Origin: Deltaproteobacteria bacterium
GTDB lineage: Bacteria; Myxococcota_A; Polyangia; Nannocystales; Nannocystaceae
Length of the DNA: 64,000 bases
Direction: 5' to 3'
Assembly (NCBI GenBank): GCA_016709225.1
Contig: JADJEE010000001.1
Location: forward strand, 1,054,001-1,118,000
Of this stretch, positions 39,240 to 49,930 are shown one piece after another. The position numbers and the translations under genes were made by a program. The notes under the pieces were generated by a model, which saw only the letters and a program-made list of their open reading frames with translations, searched no databases and was not told the DNA's origin. Every line of letters starts with the position of its first letter. Positions within the stretch are counted from its first letter, which is position 1.

Positions 39240-39892
39240 ATGTTCACCGGACTCGTGCGCACCGTCGGTACCGTCGTGGCGGTGACCGAGGTCAGCTCTG
39301 GCCGTCGGCTCGCCATCGAAGCCGAACTGCCGCCCGCCGATCTCGAACTCGGCGCCAGCGTGTGCTGTGCGGGCGTCTGCCTCACGGTGGTGGCGTCGCG
39401 GCCTCGTCACTTCGAGGTCGAGGTCGCGTTCGAGAGCCTGCGGCGCACCAGCATCGGTCGCTGGCAACGCGGCCAGCGCATCAACCTCGAGCCCTCGCTG
39501 CGGGTCGGCGATGCCCTCGGCGGGCACCTCGTGAGCGGCCACGTCGATGCCGTCGCGAGCGTGCGCAGCGTGACCGCGCGGGGCGATGCCCGCGAGCTCT
39601 GGATCGACCTGCCGCGCGAGCTCGCGCCGTTGGTCGCCGCCAAGGGCTCGGTGTGCCTCGACGGCACCAGCCTCACCGTCAACGACATCGACGCCCGGGG
39701 CTTCATGATCGGCCTGGTGCCACACACGCTGGCGGTGACCACGTGGGGACGCACGGCGGTCGGTGACGCCATCAACCTCGAGGTCGACGTGCTGGCACGC
39801 TACGTCGCGCGCCTGCTGGAGGCCCGTGGCGATGGCGTGACGATGGGCTTGCTGCGCGACGCCGGACTGCTCGCCGATGCGGGGGTGCGGTC

Positions 39893-39896
<4 letters not shown>
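39240..39896 (+). CDS. ribE: Riboflavin synthase alpha chain RibE
   Basis: Riboflavin synthase dismutates two lumazines into riboflavin. The 218 residues form the expected two similar barrel halves: MFTGLVRTVGTV, VCCAGVCLTVV in the first half and VCLDGTSLTVNDID in the second, with GDALGGHLVSGHVD. Each half keeps its lumazine-binding Ser/Thr context. It follows ribD by 12 bases and overlaps the ribB-type gene by GTGA. No ribH gene is visible in the window. Confidence 0.96.
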
Positions 39897-41010
<1,114 letters not shown>

Positions 41011-41014
<4 letters not shown>

Positions 41015-42285
41015 GCGTGCCCCACGGTGGTCCGACCCGCGTGCTGCTGTGCGTCGCGGGCGGCATCGCGGCTTACAAGGCACCCGAGCTGGTGCGGGCG
41101 TTCATCGCCCGCGGCTGCGAGGTGCAGTGCGTGACCACGCCCGCGGCCAAGGCGTTCGTCACCGAGCTCTCGCTCGCGACGGTCAGCAAGCGGCCGGTCC
41201 GCGCCGCGGTGGTCGACGCCGCCGAGGAGGGCCACGTCGGCCACATCGAGCTCGCCGACTGGGCCGACGTGGTGGTCGTGGCCCCGGCGACTGCCGACGT
41301 GCTGGCCCGTGCGGCCGCGGGCATGGCCGACGATCTGGTCACGGTCGTACTGCTCGCCACGCGGGCCCCCGTCGTCTACGCCCCGGCGATGAACAGCAAC
41401 ATGTGGCAGCACGCGGCCACGGTCGCCAACCTCGCGACGCTCGCGGCCCGCGGGGCGAGCTTCGTGGGGCCCGATCGCGGCGAGCTGGCCTGTGGCTGGA
41501 TCGGCGCCGGTCGGATGATCGACCCGCCACTGTTGGTGGACGGGGTGCTGCAGCAGCTCGCACGTGATCGCGACCTCGCGGGCCTACGCCTGCTGGTCTC
41601 GGCCGGGCCCACGCGTGCGTACCTCGATCCGGTGCGCTTCCTGACCAACGCCTCCACCGGTGCGATGGGCTTCGCGCTCGCCGAGGCCGCCGCTGCACGC
41701 GGGGCCGACGTCACGCTGGTCGCCGGTCCCGTGCAGCGCGCGACGCCGCCGGGCGTGACGCGGATCGACATCGACACCGCCGTGGCGCTGCATCGCGAGA
41801 TGGATCGTTCGCTGCGCGAGGCGCCGGCCCAGCTGGTGGCGATGGTCGCGGCGGTCGCCGATGTGGCGCCCCGGGTCGAGTCCGCCGGCAAGCTCGACAA
41901 GCCCGCGCTGCTCGACCGCCTCGGGGCCTCGCCGTGGGTCGAAGGCATCGACGTACTTGCGCAGCTGTGCGCCGATCACCGCGCGCACGCGCTCATGCTC
42001 GGCTTCGCGGCCCAGACCGCCGATGCCGATGCCGATGTCGATCAGGTCCGCGACGGCCTGCTGGCGGCGGCGCGCGCCAAGCTGGCGGCCAAGCGCGCGC
42101 ACGCGTTCTTCGTGAATCGCGTCGGGGTGCCGGACACCGGCTTCGCCACCGAGACCAACGCCGGATGGCTGATCCGCGAGGGGCACGACGACGCCGCTGA
42201 TTCCGGCCCGCCGCGGCCGAAGCTCGCGCTGGCGCACTGGTTGCTGGACGAGCTGCGCGGCGCATGGCCGCGGGGGTCCGTGTGA
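41011..42285 (+). CDS. coaBC: CoaBC, phosphopantothenate-cysteine ligase/decarboxylase
   Basis: CoaBC makes 4'-phosphopantetheine from phosphopantothenate, the precursor of CoA and of the AcpP prosthetic group. From GTG 41011 the 424 residues begin with the flavoprotein CoaC half: CVAGGIAAYKAPELVRAF, the His of GHIELADWAD, PAMNSNMW and the clamp CGWIGAGRM. The CoaB half has SAGPTRAYLDPVRFLTNAST and AAVADVAPR and ends normally, but the lysine of the SSGKMG motif is Ala here (STGAMG). The start overlaps ribB by GTGA and the stop overlaps the glycosylase gene the same way. Confidence 0.9.
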
Positions 42286-43241
42286 GCACCGACGAGCGTG
42301 GCACCCATCCGCGCGAGCTTGCGCGACGGTTCGCGGCGGTGCTGGCCGAGCATCGCGCGGCGTGGGAGCTGCAGTACTGGCCGGCGGGCGGGATGCCGTG
42401 GCCGGTCGCGGCCGGCGACGCGGCGACCGAGCACGTGCATGCCGCGATGGACCCCGCGGCTGCGTCGGCCACCGTGGCAGCGCCCGCCACCGTCGCGCCG
42501 CCAGCCTCGGGCGCGCGGCTGCCGATCGCGGACGCGACCGCGGCCGACGCTGCGCGGGCCGTCGTGACCCAGAGCGCCACCGATCTGCGCGACCGCGCGG
42601 CGCAATGGGACACTGCGACCAAGCTCGAGTACCTACGCCGGCGCAACGTCGGCGATTGCCAGCGCTGCGCGCTGTCTCGGACCCGCACCAACATCGTGTT
42701 CGGGGTCGGCAATCCCGAGGCGCGGATCATGTTCGTGGGCGAGGCGCCCGGCGCCGACGAAGATCGCCAGGGTGAGCCCTTCGTCGGACGCGCGGGCCAG
42801 CGCCTGAATCAGTGGCTGACGACGCTGGGGCTCTCGCGCGCCGACGTGTACATCGCGAACGTGCTCAAGTGCAGGCCGCCGGGCAATCGCGATCCGAGGC
42901 CCGAAGAGGTCGATCGTTGCTCGCCGTTCCTGCAGGCGCAGATCCGTGCCATCGCCCCGGCGGTGTTGGTCGCACTCGGTCGTCACGCCGGCATGCTGCT
43001 GAGCAAGCGCGACGATCTCTCGCTGCGTGCCATGCGAGGCGCGACGCTCCACTACGAGGTGCAGGCGACGGGTGATCGCGCGACTGCGCACCGCATCCCG
43101 ATCGTCGTCACCTACCACCCGGCGTACGTGCTTCGTCAAGAGGGATCCGAAGGCGACGGCGAAGCTGCCGAGCGGCTGGTGATGCAGGACTTGGAGCGTG
43201 CACTCGCCTGGGTTCGTTCCGCAGATGCGCCGCGCAGTTGA
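42282..43241 (+). CDS. Uracil-DNA glycosylase, family 4/5 type with Fe-S cluster
   Basis: This enzyme excises uracil from DNA. GTG 42282 overlaps coaBC as GTGA; an ATG at 42264 is an alternative. The first 110 residues are Ala-rich and low complexity, an unusual extension. The catalytic core has CQRCALSRTRTNIVFGVG (first Cys pair of the [4Fe-4S] cluster), motif A GEAPGADEDRQGEPFVGRAG, KCRPPGNRDPRPEEVDRCSP (second Cys pair) and motif B TYHPAYVLR. This matches thermophile-type family 4 UDG. Confidence 0.92.
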   Translation: MSTDERGTHPRELARRFAAVLAEHRAAWELQYWPAGGMPWPVAAGDAATEHVHAAMDPAAASATVAAPATVAPPASGARLPIADATAADAARAVVTQSATDLRDRAAQWDTATKLEYLRRRNVGDCQRCALSRTRTNIVFGVGNPEARIMFVGEAPGADEDRQGEPFVGRAGQRLNQWLTTLGLSRADVYIANVLKCRPPGNRDPRPEEVDRCSPFLQAQIRAIAPAVLVALGRHAGMLLSKRDDLSLRAMRGATLHYEVQATGDRATAHRIPIVVTYHPAYVLRQEGSEGDGEAAERLVMQDLERALAWVRSADAPRS

Positions 43242-43267
43242 CGGACGGGACGCCGCGCCACTAAGGT
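43238..43267 (+). promoter_or_regulatory. Promoter for HU/IHF-like gene and exporter
   Basis: TTGACG (43238-43243), 18 nt and TAAGGT (43262-43267) sit in the short gap after the glycosylase gene. The -35 overlaps its stop codon. Predicted leader about 20 nt. Confidence 0.5.
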
Positions 43268-43293
43268 ATCGGCCCCATCGCGAAGGCGTGTCC

Positions 43294-43791
43294 ATGACGA
43301 AGGCAGAACTCATCGAACGCATCGCCCGCTCACGCTCGCTGCCCCCCGACATCACCAAGAAAGACATCGACCGCATCGTGACGGTGGCGTTCGACGAGAT
43401 CGCCAACTACTTCGCCCGTGCGAAGGTCACCCGCACGTCGAGCCCGAAGTTCTCGTTCCCTCGCTTCGGCACCTTCGTGAAGAAGCGCCGCAGTGCGCGA
43501 CGCGGCGTCAACCCGCGCACGCTCGAGCCGATGAACATCGACGCCTTCTTCACGCTCGACTTCCGCACCAGCGGCGAGCTGCGCGACGCGATGAACCTCG
43601 CGAAGCCCGAGTCCGACGCGCCGACGAGTCGGCGCGGCGCGAAGGCCAGCGGGCCGCGCGTGCAGTCGGCTGCCCGCGCGATCGAGGTCGCAGCCGCACC
43701 GATCGACGCTGAACTCGACGCGCGCCTGCCTGCGCCTGGGCTGCAGCGCGTGCGTGGTGCCGCCGCCGGCGGGCGCGTGCGATCGGCCTGA
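43294..43791 (+). CDS. HU/IHF-family DNA-binding protein with C-terminal extension
   Basis: ATG 43294 gives 165 residues. The first 95 form an HU-like fold: MTKAELIERIARSR, the DNA-arm region PKFSFPRFGTFVKKRRSARRG and the RGVNPRTLEPMNI motif. The C-terminal 70 residues are an Ala/Arg/Pro-rich basic tail, as in some myxobacterial nucleoid proteins. It may compact or bend DNA. The next gene starts 10 bases downstream. Confidence 0.88.
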   Translation: MTKAELIERIARSRSLPPDITKKDIDRIVTVAFDEIANYFARAKVTRTSSPKFSFPRFGTFVKKRRSARRGVNPRTLEPMNIDAFFTLDFRTSGELRDAMNLAKPESDAPTSRRGAKASGPRVQSAARAIEVAAAPIDAELDARLPAPGLQRVRGAAAGGRVRSA

Positions 43792-43801
43792 AGCCGCGAC
43801 C

Positions 43802-46552
43802 ATGGCGAAGAACACCACCGCGAGGATCTTCGGCGCCATCGCGGATCTCTGTCTGCGACGCCCAGGCACGGTGCTGCTGGTCGCGCTGCTGCTGTGCGTC
43901 GGCGCGGGTGTGCTCGCCAGCGGCCTGCGAGTCAGCACGTCGCGCACCGGCCTGGTCTCGGACGACCAGCCCGAGCAGGCCAAGCTGCGGCGCTTCCAGG
44001 AGCGCTTCGGTCGGCCCGAGTCGCCGCTGGTGTTGGTCGCCGGCGGCACGCCGGAGCAGCGCCGGGCCATCGTCGATCGATTGAGCGAGGCCTACGAGCA
44101 GGAGCCCGAGTTCGCGGGCCGCGTGCTCGGTCGCATCACCCCCAAGACCATCGCCGAGGTGTTGCTGCTGCAGCGCGCCGACGCGATGGCGCAGCTGCGG
44201 GCAGCGTTGCCCCCCGGGGTCGAGCTGGCACCGCTGGTCGAAGGCGGTGCAGTGGCGTGGATGGCCGCGATCGCCGATCGCCTCGAGGGGGCCATCGACG
44301 GTGCCGCCGCGGCGGACGGCGAGGACGGCCAGGGCGCGGCTGCTGCTGCTGCTGCGGTCCCGATCGATCGCGCGGCCGAGGGGCTCGCCGGTCTCGGCAG
44401 CCTCGCGACCGCGCTCGACGACTACATCGCCGGCAAGAACGCGATGGATCGCTTCGTCGGTGCCGGCACGACCGTGATGCGACGGGGGGTCGACGAGCTC
44501 GGCTACCTCGTGACCGGCAACGGCGACGCGCACATGGTCGCGCTGTACCCCGAGCTCGTCAGCGACGAGGGCGCGGCGGTCGAACCGATGGTGCGAAGGA
44601 TCCGCGAGATCCGTGACGTCGTGCTGGCCGATGCGCCCGCGGGCGTGACGGCCGACGTGACCGGCCTTCCGGCCATCATCGTCGACGAGCTCCACGTGGT
44701 GCAGCAGGGGCTGCAGCTGTCGACCGTGGTGTCATCGCTGGCGATCATCGGGCTGTGCTGGCTGCTGTTCCGCTCGTTGTTCCAGACCATCCTCGCCAAC
44801 CTCCCGTTGCTGCCCGGCGTCGTGCTCACGCTCGGCGTGGTGCAGGTGGTCTACGGCCATCTGAACCTCATCACCTCGAGCTTCGTCGCGGTGCTGCTCG
44901 GCCTCGGCATCGACTTCGCCGTGCACATGTTGTCGCGGTTCAACGAGGCCATGCGGGCCGGCGTCGATCGCCCGACGGCGGTGCGGCAGGCCCTGATCGC
45001 GACCGGGCCGGGCATCTTCGCCGGCGCGGCGATCACCGCCGTCGGCTTCCTCGCCGGCGTGACCACCGAGTTCACCGCGTACGGCGAGCTCGGGGTCATC
45101 ACTGCGGTTGGCCTGCTGATGGTGATGACCGCCACGTTCACGGTGCTGCCGTCGCTGTTGGCGCGCGCGCTGTCGCGTGTCGGTCGCGCGGTCGCGCCCG
45201 AGCCCCCGGGGTTGTCGCGGCTGCCGGCGTTGGTCCGTCGGGCCCGCTGGCCGCTGGCCGTGATCGGCGTCGGCACCGGGCTGGTGGGCGCTCTGCTGAT
45301 GCCGCGGGTCGAGTTCAACCCGCGCTACTTCGACTTCCTCCCTGCCGAGGCCGAGAGCGGTCGTGCGCTCGTGCAGCTCGAGTACGATCCCATCGCCTCG
45401 CCGGTGTTCGCCAACCTCAGCGCGCCGGACTTCGAAGAGGCCCGCGCGATGACGCAGACGCTGCGTGGACTCGATACCGTCGCGGGCGTGCAGTCGGCCA
45501 CGGACCTCGTGCCGCCGCTCGACCCCGCGAGCAAGGCGGCGCTCGCCGCCGGCTTCGCCGGCATCGGCCGCGACCCCGACTTCGCGCGCCTGGCTACCGC
45601 CACCACCGACGCCGCCGCGCTGCAGCGCGAGGTCGATCGGGTCATCGATGCGCTCGACGAGGTCCGCTTCGCCATGGCGCAGGTCGGCGTCGATGGCCAG
45701 GCTGCGGTCACCAGCAAGGCCGCCTTCGAGGGCCTGCGGACGCGGCTGCGCGGCCTCGACGACGCCGAGCGCGAGCGGCTGCGCGTCATCGGGGCCCGCG
45801 TGGCCGAGGTGCTGGCACCCGCGTGGACCACGGCGCGCCGCGTGGCCCAGCGCCAGAGCGTGCTGCCGAGTGATCTGCCGCCGCTGTTCGCTCGACGCTT
45901 TGCGAGCAAAGATGGCCAGGCGCTCGCCCTCTTCGTGGTGCCGGCGGGCCGCTTCTGGGAACGCGAGGTCGCCGAAGCGTTCGCGGCCGACATCCGCACG
46001 GTGGATTCCGAGGCGTCGGGGCTCGCGCTCGACCACGTGGCGCACGGCACGATGATCCTCGCCGGCTTCAAGCGGGCAGCCGTCATCGCGGCGGTCGGGA
46101 TCTTCGCGATCCTCCTGCTCGACTTCCGCAGCGTACGCGACGCGATCCTGGCGCTGTTGCCCACGTTGGTGGGTTGGGGCTGGATGATCGCCGTGATGGT
46201 GGCGCTGGGCTGGACCTTCGACGTGGCGAACATCGTGTCGCTGCCGCTGGTGCTCGGCATCGGCATCGCCTACGGCGTGCACCTCATGCACCGCGTACGC
46301 GAGGGCGATCCGCGGCCCGACTCGTCGATGCCCAACGTGCGACCCCGGCTCGACGACGCCGTGGTCGGCACCGGCGGGGCGATCGCCGTGGCCGCATTGA
46401 CGACGGCGGCGGGCTTCTCCGCGCTGATGGTGCAGCAGTACGGCGGGATGTTGTCGCTCGGACGCGTGATGGTGCTCGGGATCGGCACGTGCTTGGTCGC
46501 GACGCTGTTGGTGCTGCCGGCCGCGCTGCTGCTGAGCCGTCGCGCCGAGTGA
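43802..46552 (+). CDS. RND/MMPL family transporter (HpnN-like)
   Basis: The 916-residue inner-membrane protein has two similar halves, each with one helix, a large periplasmic loop, then five helices: LVALLLCVGAGVLASGL starts the first, and LAVIGVGTGLVGALLM the second. Sterol-sensing/MMPL-type stretches are GLGIDFAVHMLSRFNEA and GIGIAYGVHLMHRVRE. Such proteins move lipids, hopanoids or sterols; HpnN is the closest type I know, but without hopanoid genes nearby the cargo is open. It follows the HU-like gene by 10 bases. Confidence 0.88.
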   Translation: MAKNTTARIFGAIADLCLRRPGTVLLVALLLCVGAGVLASGLRVSTSRTGLVSDDQPEQAKLRRFQERFGRPESPLVLVAGGTPEQRRAIVDRLSEAYEQEPEFAGRVLGRITPKTIAEVLLLQRADAMAQLRAALPPGVELAPLVEGGAVAWMAAIADRLEGAIDGAAAADGEDGQGAAAAAAAVPIDRAAEGLAGLGSLATALDDYIAGKNAMDRFVGAGTTVMRRGVDELGYLVTGNGDAHMVALYPELVSDEGAAVEPMVRRIREIRDVVLADAPAGVTADVTGLPAIIVDELHVVQQGLQLSTVVSSLAIIGLCWLLFRSLFQTILANLPLLPGVVLTLGVVQVVYGHLNLITSSFVAVLLGLGIDFAVHMLSRFNEAMRAGVDRPTAVRQALIATGPGIFAGAAITAVGFLAGVTTEFTAYGELGVITAVGLLMVMTATFTVLPSLLARALSRVGRAVAPEPPGLSRLPALVRRARWPLAVIGVGTGLVGALLMPRVEFNPRYFDFLPAEAESGRALVQLEYDPIASPVFANLSAPDFEEARAMTQTLRGLDTVAGVQSATDLVPPLDPASKAALAAGFAGIGRDPDFARLATATTDAAALQREVDRVIDALDEVRFAMAQVGVDGQAAVTSKAAFEGLRTRLRGLDDAERERLRVIGARVAEVLAPAWTTARRVAQRQSVLPSDLPPLFARRFASKDGQALALFVVPAGRFWEREVAEAFAADIRTVDSEASGLALDHVAHGTMILAGFKRAAVIAAVGIFAILLLDFRSVRDAILALLPTLVGWGWMIAVMVALGWTFDVANIVSLPLVLGIGIAYGVHLMHRVREGDPRPDSSMPNVRPRLDDAVVGTGGAIAVAALTTAAGFSALMVQQYGGMLSLGRVMVLGIGTCLVATLLVLPAALLLSRRAE

Positions 46553-46673
46553 GCCCCCGCGCGGTCGCGGCCGCGGCCCCCCGCGCGGTCGCGACATCGA
46601 CCCGCCAAATGGCGACGCGCCGCGAGCCCGGGTGGGCTGGCGGCGCGTCAGGGATGCGAGCCGGAGGCGGAGG

Positions 46674-47168
46674 CTACTGCGGCGCGACCAGGGTGTCGGA
46701 GGCCGACGGGTTGGTGGTCTTCGACTTGGCGCGGATGGTGTTGTTGCCCGCGGTCGGAGCGTTCGCAGGCTGCACCTCGGCCGGTTCCGTGGTCGGCGGC
46801 GTGCGGCTCGGGGCGGGCTTGATGCGCTTCGGGCCGGCCTGCGTGCGGACGGGGCCGCTGGGGGCCGGCGAGGGATCGCGGCTGGGGCCAGTGCCAGGGT
46901 TGGCCTTGGTCGGGCCGCTATCGCCGTTGTCGACGTGCTTGATGGGCTTGGTGCCGCTGCCACCCCCGCCATTGATCGCCTTGGTGCGGTCGTCGATCTT
47001 GGTGGGCGCGCTGTGGTGGTGGACGGCCTTGCCCGAGCTCGACGACGAGGGCTGATTCGGTGCGGCGCTTCGACCCGAGCTCGACGAGTAGGAGAACGAG
47101 CAGGCGCTCAGGGCGAGCGCGACAAGGGCCGAAGTCAGCAGGCCACGGGAAACGGAGCGGTTGAGCAT
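46674..47168 (-). CDS. Low-complexity lipoprotein
   Basis: The product (164 residues from ATG 47168) has signal peptide LLTSALVALALSAC and lipobox LSAC. The mature protein is nearly all Ser, Pro, Thr, Gly, Lys and Asn, with KAINGGGGSGTKPIKHVDNG, so it is probably an extended envelope tether with no globular domain. ATG codons at 47174 and 47177 are close behind a GAGGG; spacing of nine bases favours 47168. Function unknown. Confidence 0.7.
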   Translation of the reverse strand: MLNRSVSRGLLTSALVALALSACSFSYSSSSGRSAAPNQPSSSSSGKAVHHHSAPTKIDDRTKAINGGGGSGTKPIKHVDNGDSGPTKANPGTGPSRDPSPAPSGPVRTQAGPKRIKPAPSRTPPTTEPAEVQPANAPTAGNNTIRAKSKTTNPSASDTLVAPQ

Positions 47169-47328
47169 GGACATCATCCCTCGCGAAGACCGGCTGCAAC
47201 GACGTGACCCCAGGTGGGACTATTCAGGCGGGCCACGAACCGCCGGACAACGCGCCCATGCTCGCACAGATCGCGCTCGGACCGCCCGCGAGCCGCGGCA
47301 GGACGGGGCGGCGCCGTCGTGCGGCTCG

Positions 47329-48894
47329 CTAGGCGCCCGCAATCGGGAGGCGATCGCTGCGTAGGGCGGCTTTGCCCCGGCGCCGCTCCACCGTTGCTTC
47401 GTCGCCGTACACCCAGGGACGACCGGGGTCGTCGAGCGACGCGAAGGCCTGTGTCCACGCGCGATAGCTGCCGCCGTGCTCGACCGCGCGCAACGCCGCG
47501 TGCCCGCCCGCGAGTCCGTGGCGGGCGATGAGCCACTCGACGTGGGCCCACTTCGGCGATTGGGGGCGGAGCTGCGCGATGCCCTGGAGCTTGCGCGCGA
47601 TCGCCTTGAGTCGACCCGACGCCACCTCGACGCCGACGAACCCGTGACCGTCGAGTGGCGTGTTGCGCTTGGCCACGAAGGTCGAGATGCCGAGCGTGAT
47701 GCGGGTGAGTTGGGCAAGCTCGCGCACGAACTCGACCAGCTCGTCGACGTCATCCTCCGTCTCGGTCGGCACGCCGATCATCTGGTAGACCTTGAGCCCG
47801 CGCAGGCCGCCGTGGTCGCGCACCAGGGTCGCGGCGTTGCGCAGCGCGGCGACGTCGATGCGGCGCCGTAGGAGGGTTCGCAGTCGCTCGCTGATGCCGT
47901 CCGAGGCGACGGTGAGCTGGCGATAGCCGCCGCGCGCGAGCGCGTCGACCAGGGACGGCGTGAGGCGGTCCGCCCGGAGGCTGGAGATGCCGACGCCGCG
48001 TCCCGACTCGACGATACGGGACACCAGTGCCTCGAGCTGCGGATGGTCGGTGACCGCCGCCCCGACGAGACCGACGCGCTTGGCGTGCGCCGGCACCACC
48101 GCGAGGGCGCGTTCCATGTCGAGCAGGCGCATGCCACCGGTGCTGGCGCCACGCATCACACAGAACGTGCATTGCCGCGAGCAGCCGCGCTCGGGCTCGA
48201 CGAGGAACATGTCGGCCAGCTCGGTGTGCGGCGTGGTGATTGCGGAGAAGGCGGGCAACAGCTCCCGCGGCGCGATGGCGCAGGTCGGCAGCGGCGCGAC
48301 GCGGCCGGGCTCGTGCTCGCCGAGGATCGTGTGGGGGAGCTCCGCGAGCTGCGTGAGCGCGTCGTCGCGGTCGCGCGCACCGAGGATGAGGCGCAGCGCC
48401 TGGGGCAGCAGCTGCTCCGCCTCACCGCAGATGAGGACGTCGACGAACGGCAGCAGACACGAGGGATTGGTGTCCGTGAGCGGGCCGCCAGCGATGACGA
48501 TGGGGTCGCGCTCGCGGCGATCGGCGGCCAGCACCGGGAGGCCTGCGCCGCGCAGCAACCGGATCACACCCGCGACCTCGAGCTCGTACGCAACCGAGAT
48601 ACCGACGATGCGATAGTCCGACAGCGGTCGCTGGGCCTCGTAGGTGAGCACCGCGGCCGCTGGCGGCGGCCAGCTCAGGCGCTCGCCTGCCCAGGCGTCG
48701 GGCAGGAACGCGCGATGACAGCCGATGCCGCTCGCCCACAGCTCGCGGTACAGCGTCTGGAAGCCGAGGCTCGACATCCCGACCGCGTACGGGCTCGGGT
48801 ACGCGAGGCACACGTCGCTTGGCTGCGACAGACCCAGCGTGCCCACCTCGGCGGCGAGCCGTTCACGGATGACCGAGCGCTCGCGCTCCGTCAC
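47329..48894 (-). CDS. Radical SAM protein with B12-binding-like N-terminal domain
   Basis: The 521-residue protein starts at GTG 48894. The N-terminal third has a Rossmann-like region (YPSPYAVGMSSLGFQTLYR; IVGISVAYELEVAGVIRLL; IVIAGGPLTDTNPSCLLP) of the cobalamin-binding radical SAM type. The radical SAM cluster motif is ERGCSRQCTFCVMRG, followed by a strand-helix barrel with SSLRADRL, VASDGISERLR and YQMIGVPTETEDD. It resembles B12-radical SAM proteins annotated as TIGR03960-like; substrate unknown. It lies 6 bases after the TPR gene and probably shares its transcript. Confidence 0.85.
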   Translation of the reverse strand: MTERERSVIRERLAAEVGTLGLSQPSDVCLAYPSPYAVGMSSLGFQTLYRELWASGIGCHRAFLPDAWAGERLSWPPPAAAVLTYEAQRPLSDYRIVGISVAYELEVAGVIRLLRGAGLPVLAADRRERDPIVIAGGPLTDTNPSCLLPFVDVLICGEAEQLLPQALRLILGARDRDDALTQLAELPHTILGEHEPGRVAPLPTCAIAPRELLPAFSAITTPHTELADMFLVEPERGCSRQCTFCVMRGASTGGMRLLDMERALAVVPAHAKRVGLVGAAVTDHPQLEALVSRIVESGRGVGISSLRADRLTPSLVDALARGGYRQLTVASDGISERLRTLLRRRIDVAALRNAATLVRDHGGLRGLKVYQMIGVPTETEDDVDELVEFVRELAQLTRITLGISTFVAKRNTPLDGHGFVGVEVASGRLKAIARKLQGIAQLRPQSPKWAHVEWLIARHGLAGGHAALRAVEHGGSYRAWTQAFASLDDPGRPWVYGDEATVERRRGKAALRSDRLPIAGA

Positions 48895-48900
48895 GCGGCT

Positions 48901-49881
48901 TCAGAACCGCAGCGACGCGCCAGCACCAGCGCCACCGGGGAGCAGCGTGGGGCCAACACCTGTGAGACGGACTCGCGCCGGCACGCGCGCTTCCTCGTCC
49001 TCGGCCTCGCGGGCCTTCTTGCGCGCGCTCTTCTTCTTCTGCGAGGCGTACACGCCGAGCAGCGCGGCACCGGTCACCAGCAGCGCGCCACCGGCCACGA
49101 AGAACACCACGGTGCCGACGTTGTTGCGGGGCAGCTTGTTGCGATCGAGGTCGAACACCTCGTCGTCGGCGTAGTTTCCCGGTGGGAAGCCGGTGGGGCC
49201 AGGCGACGCCAGCGCAGCGAGGTCGTTGGCCTTCTTGTTGGCGAGACCGACGCTCACGCCGCCCGCGATCACGCCCGCGGCGCCGAGACCGGTGAGCAGC
49301 GCACCGGTGATCATGAGCGGGCTCTTTCGCTTCGATTCCTTCTCGTCGAGCTCGCGCTCGATGGCCTCGTCGCGCGCCGAGCTGCGGCTGCTGAGGACGG
49401 GTGCGTCGTCCTCACCGTCGACCTCCTGCGCGGTCGTCGTGTTGGTCGTCGTCGTCGTCGGCGGGGCCACGTTGGCGCAGCCGCTGCGATCGATCTCCAT
49501 GATCTTGACCTGCGCCTCACCGCGGTTCGGATCCTCGGGCACGAGGTCGAGGAAGCGCTGGAACGCTGCGCGGGCCTTGACGCAGTCACCCACGCCGTAG
49601 GCGGCGATGCCGATGTTGAAGTTGAACTTGTGCTTGTCGGGCGTGTAGTTGTAGTACGCGTCCTCGAAGCGCTCGAGCGCGGTGGCGTTGTCGCCCGCCT
49701 CGAGTGCGCCGAGGCCCTCGCCGAACAGCTGCTTGGCGCGCTCGAGCTTCTGCTCGGGCGTCATCGCGGACGGGTCGCCGCCGGGGCTCGACGGCGGCGG
49801 TGCGGCGAGCACCGCCGAGGGGATGCCGAGCGACGTCGACAGGGCCAGGCACAGGGTCTTCGCGAGAACGGGCGCGCGCAT
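48901..49881 (-). CDS. Exported TPR membrane protein
   Basis: ATG 49881 gives 326 residues with signal peptide LCLALSTSLGIPSAVLA. The N-terminal domain has TPR-like helices (ERAKQLFGEGLGALEAGDN; ARAAFQRFLDLVPED) as in Gram-negative tol-pal or outer-membrane TPR proteins. A Thr-rich linker and charged region precede two hydrophobic segments (LMITGALLTGLGAAGVIAGG and VVFFVAGGALLVTGAALLGV). The C-terminus is basic then Gly-rich. Upstream frame extensions look like non-coding sequence. It may form an operon with the Pro/Ala-rich protein before it and the radical SAM gene after it. Confidence 0.8.
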   Translation of the reverse strand: MRAPVLAKTLCLALSTSLGIPSAVLAAPPPSSPGGDPSAMTPEQKLERAKQLFGEGLGALEAGDNATALERFEDAYYNYTPDKHKFNFNIGIAAYGVGDCVKARAAFQRFLDLVPEDPNRGEAQVKIMEIDRSGCANVAPPTTTTTNTTTAQEVDGEDDAPVLSSRSSARDEAIERELDEKESKRKSPLMITGALLTGLGAAGVIAGGVSVGLANKKANDLAALASPGPTGFPPGNYADDEVFDLDRNKLPRNNVGTVVFFVAGGALLVTGAALLGVYASQKKKSARKKAREAEDEEARVPARVRLTGVGPTLLPGGAGAGASLRF

Positions 49882-49930
49882 GGAGAGATGAAACCTCGGA
49901 GGAGTGAATCGCGGAAAACCGGGCCGGACG

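Noticed and set aside
44732..46972. A 746-codon open frame on the minus strand
   Set aside because: It lies opposite the RND transporter, has low-complexity His/Arg/Gly content and no family motif.
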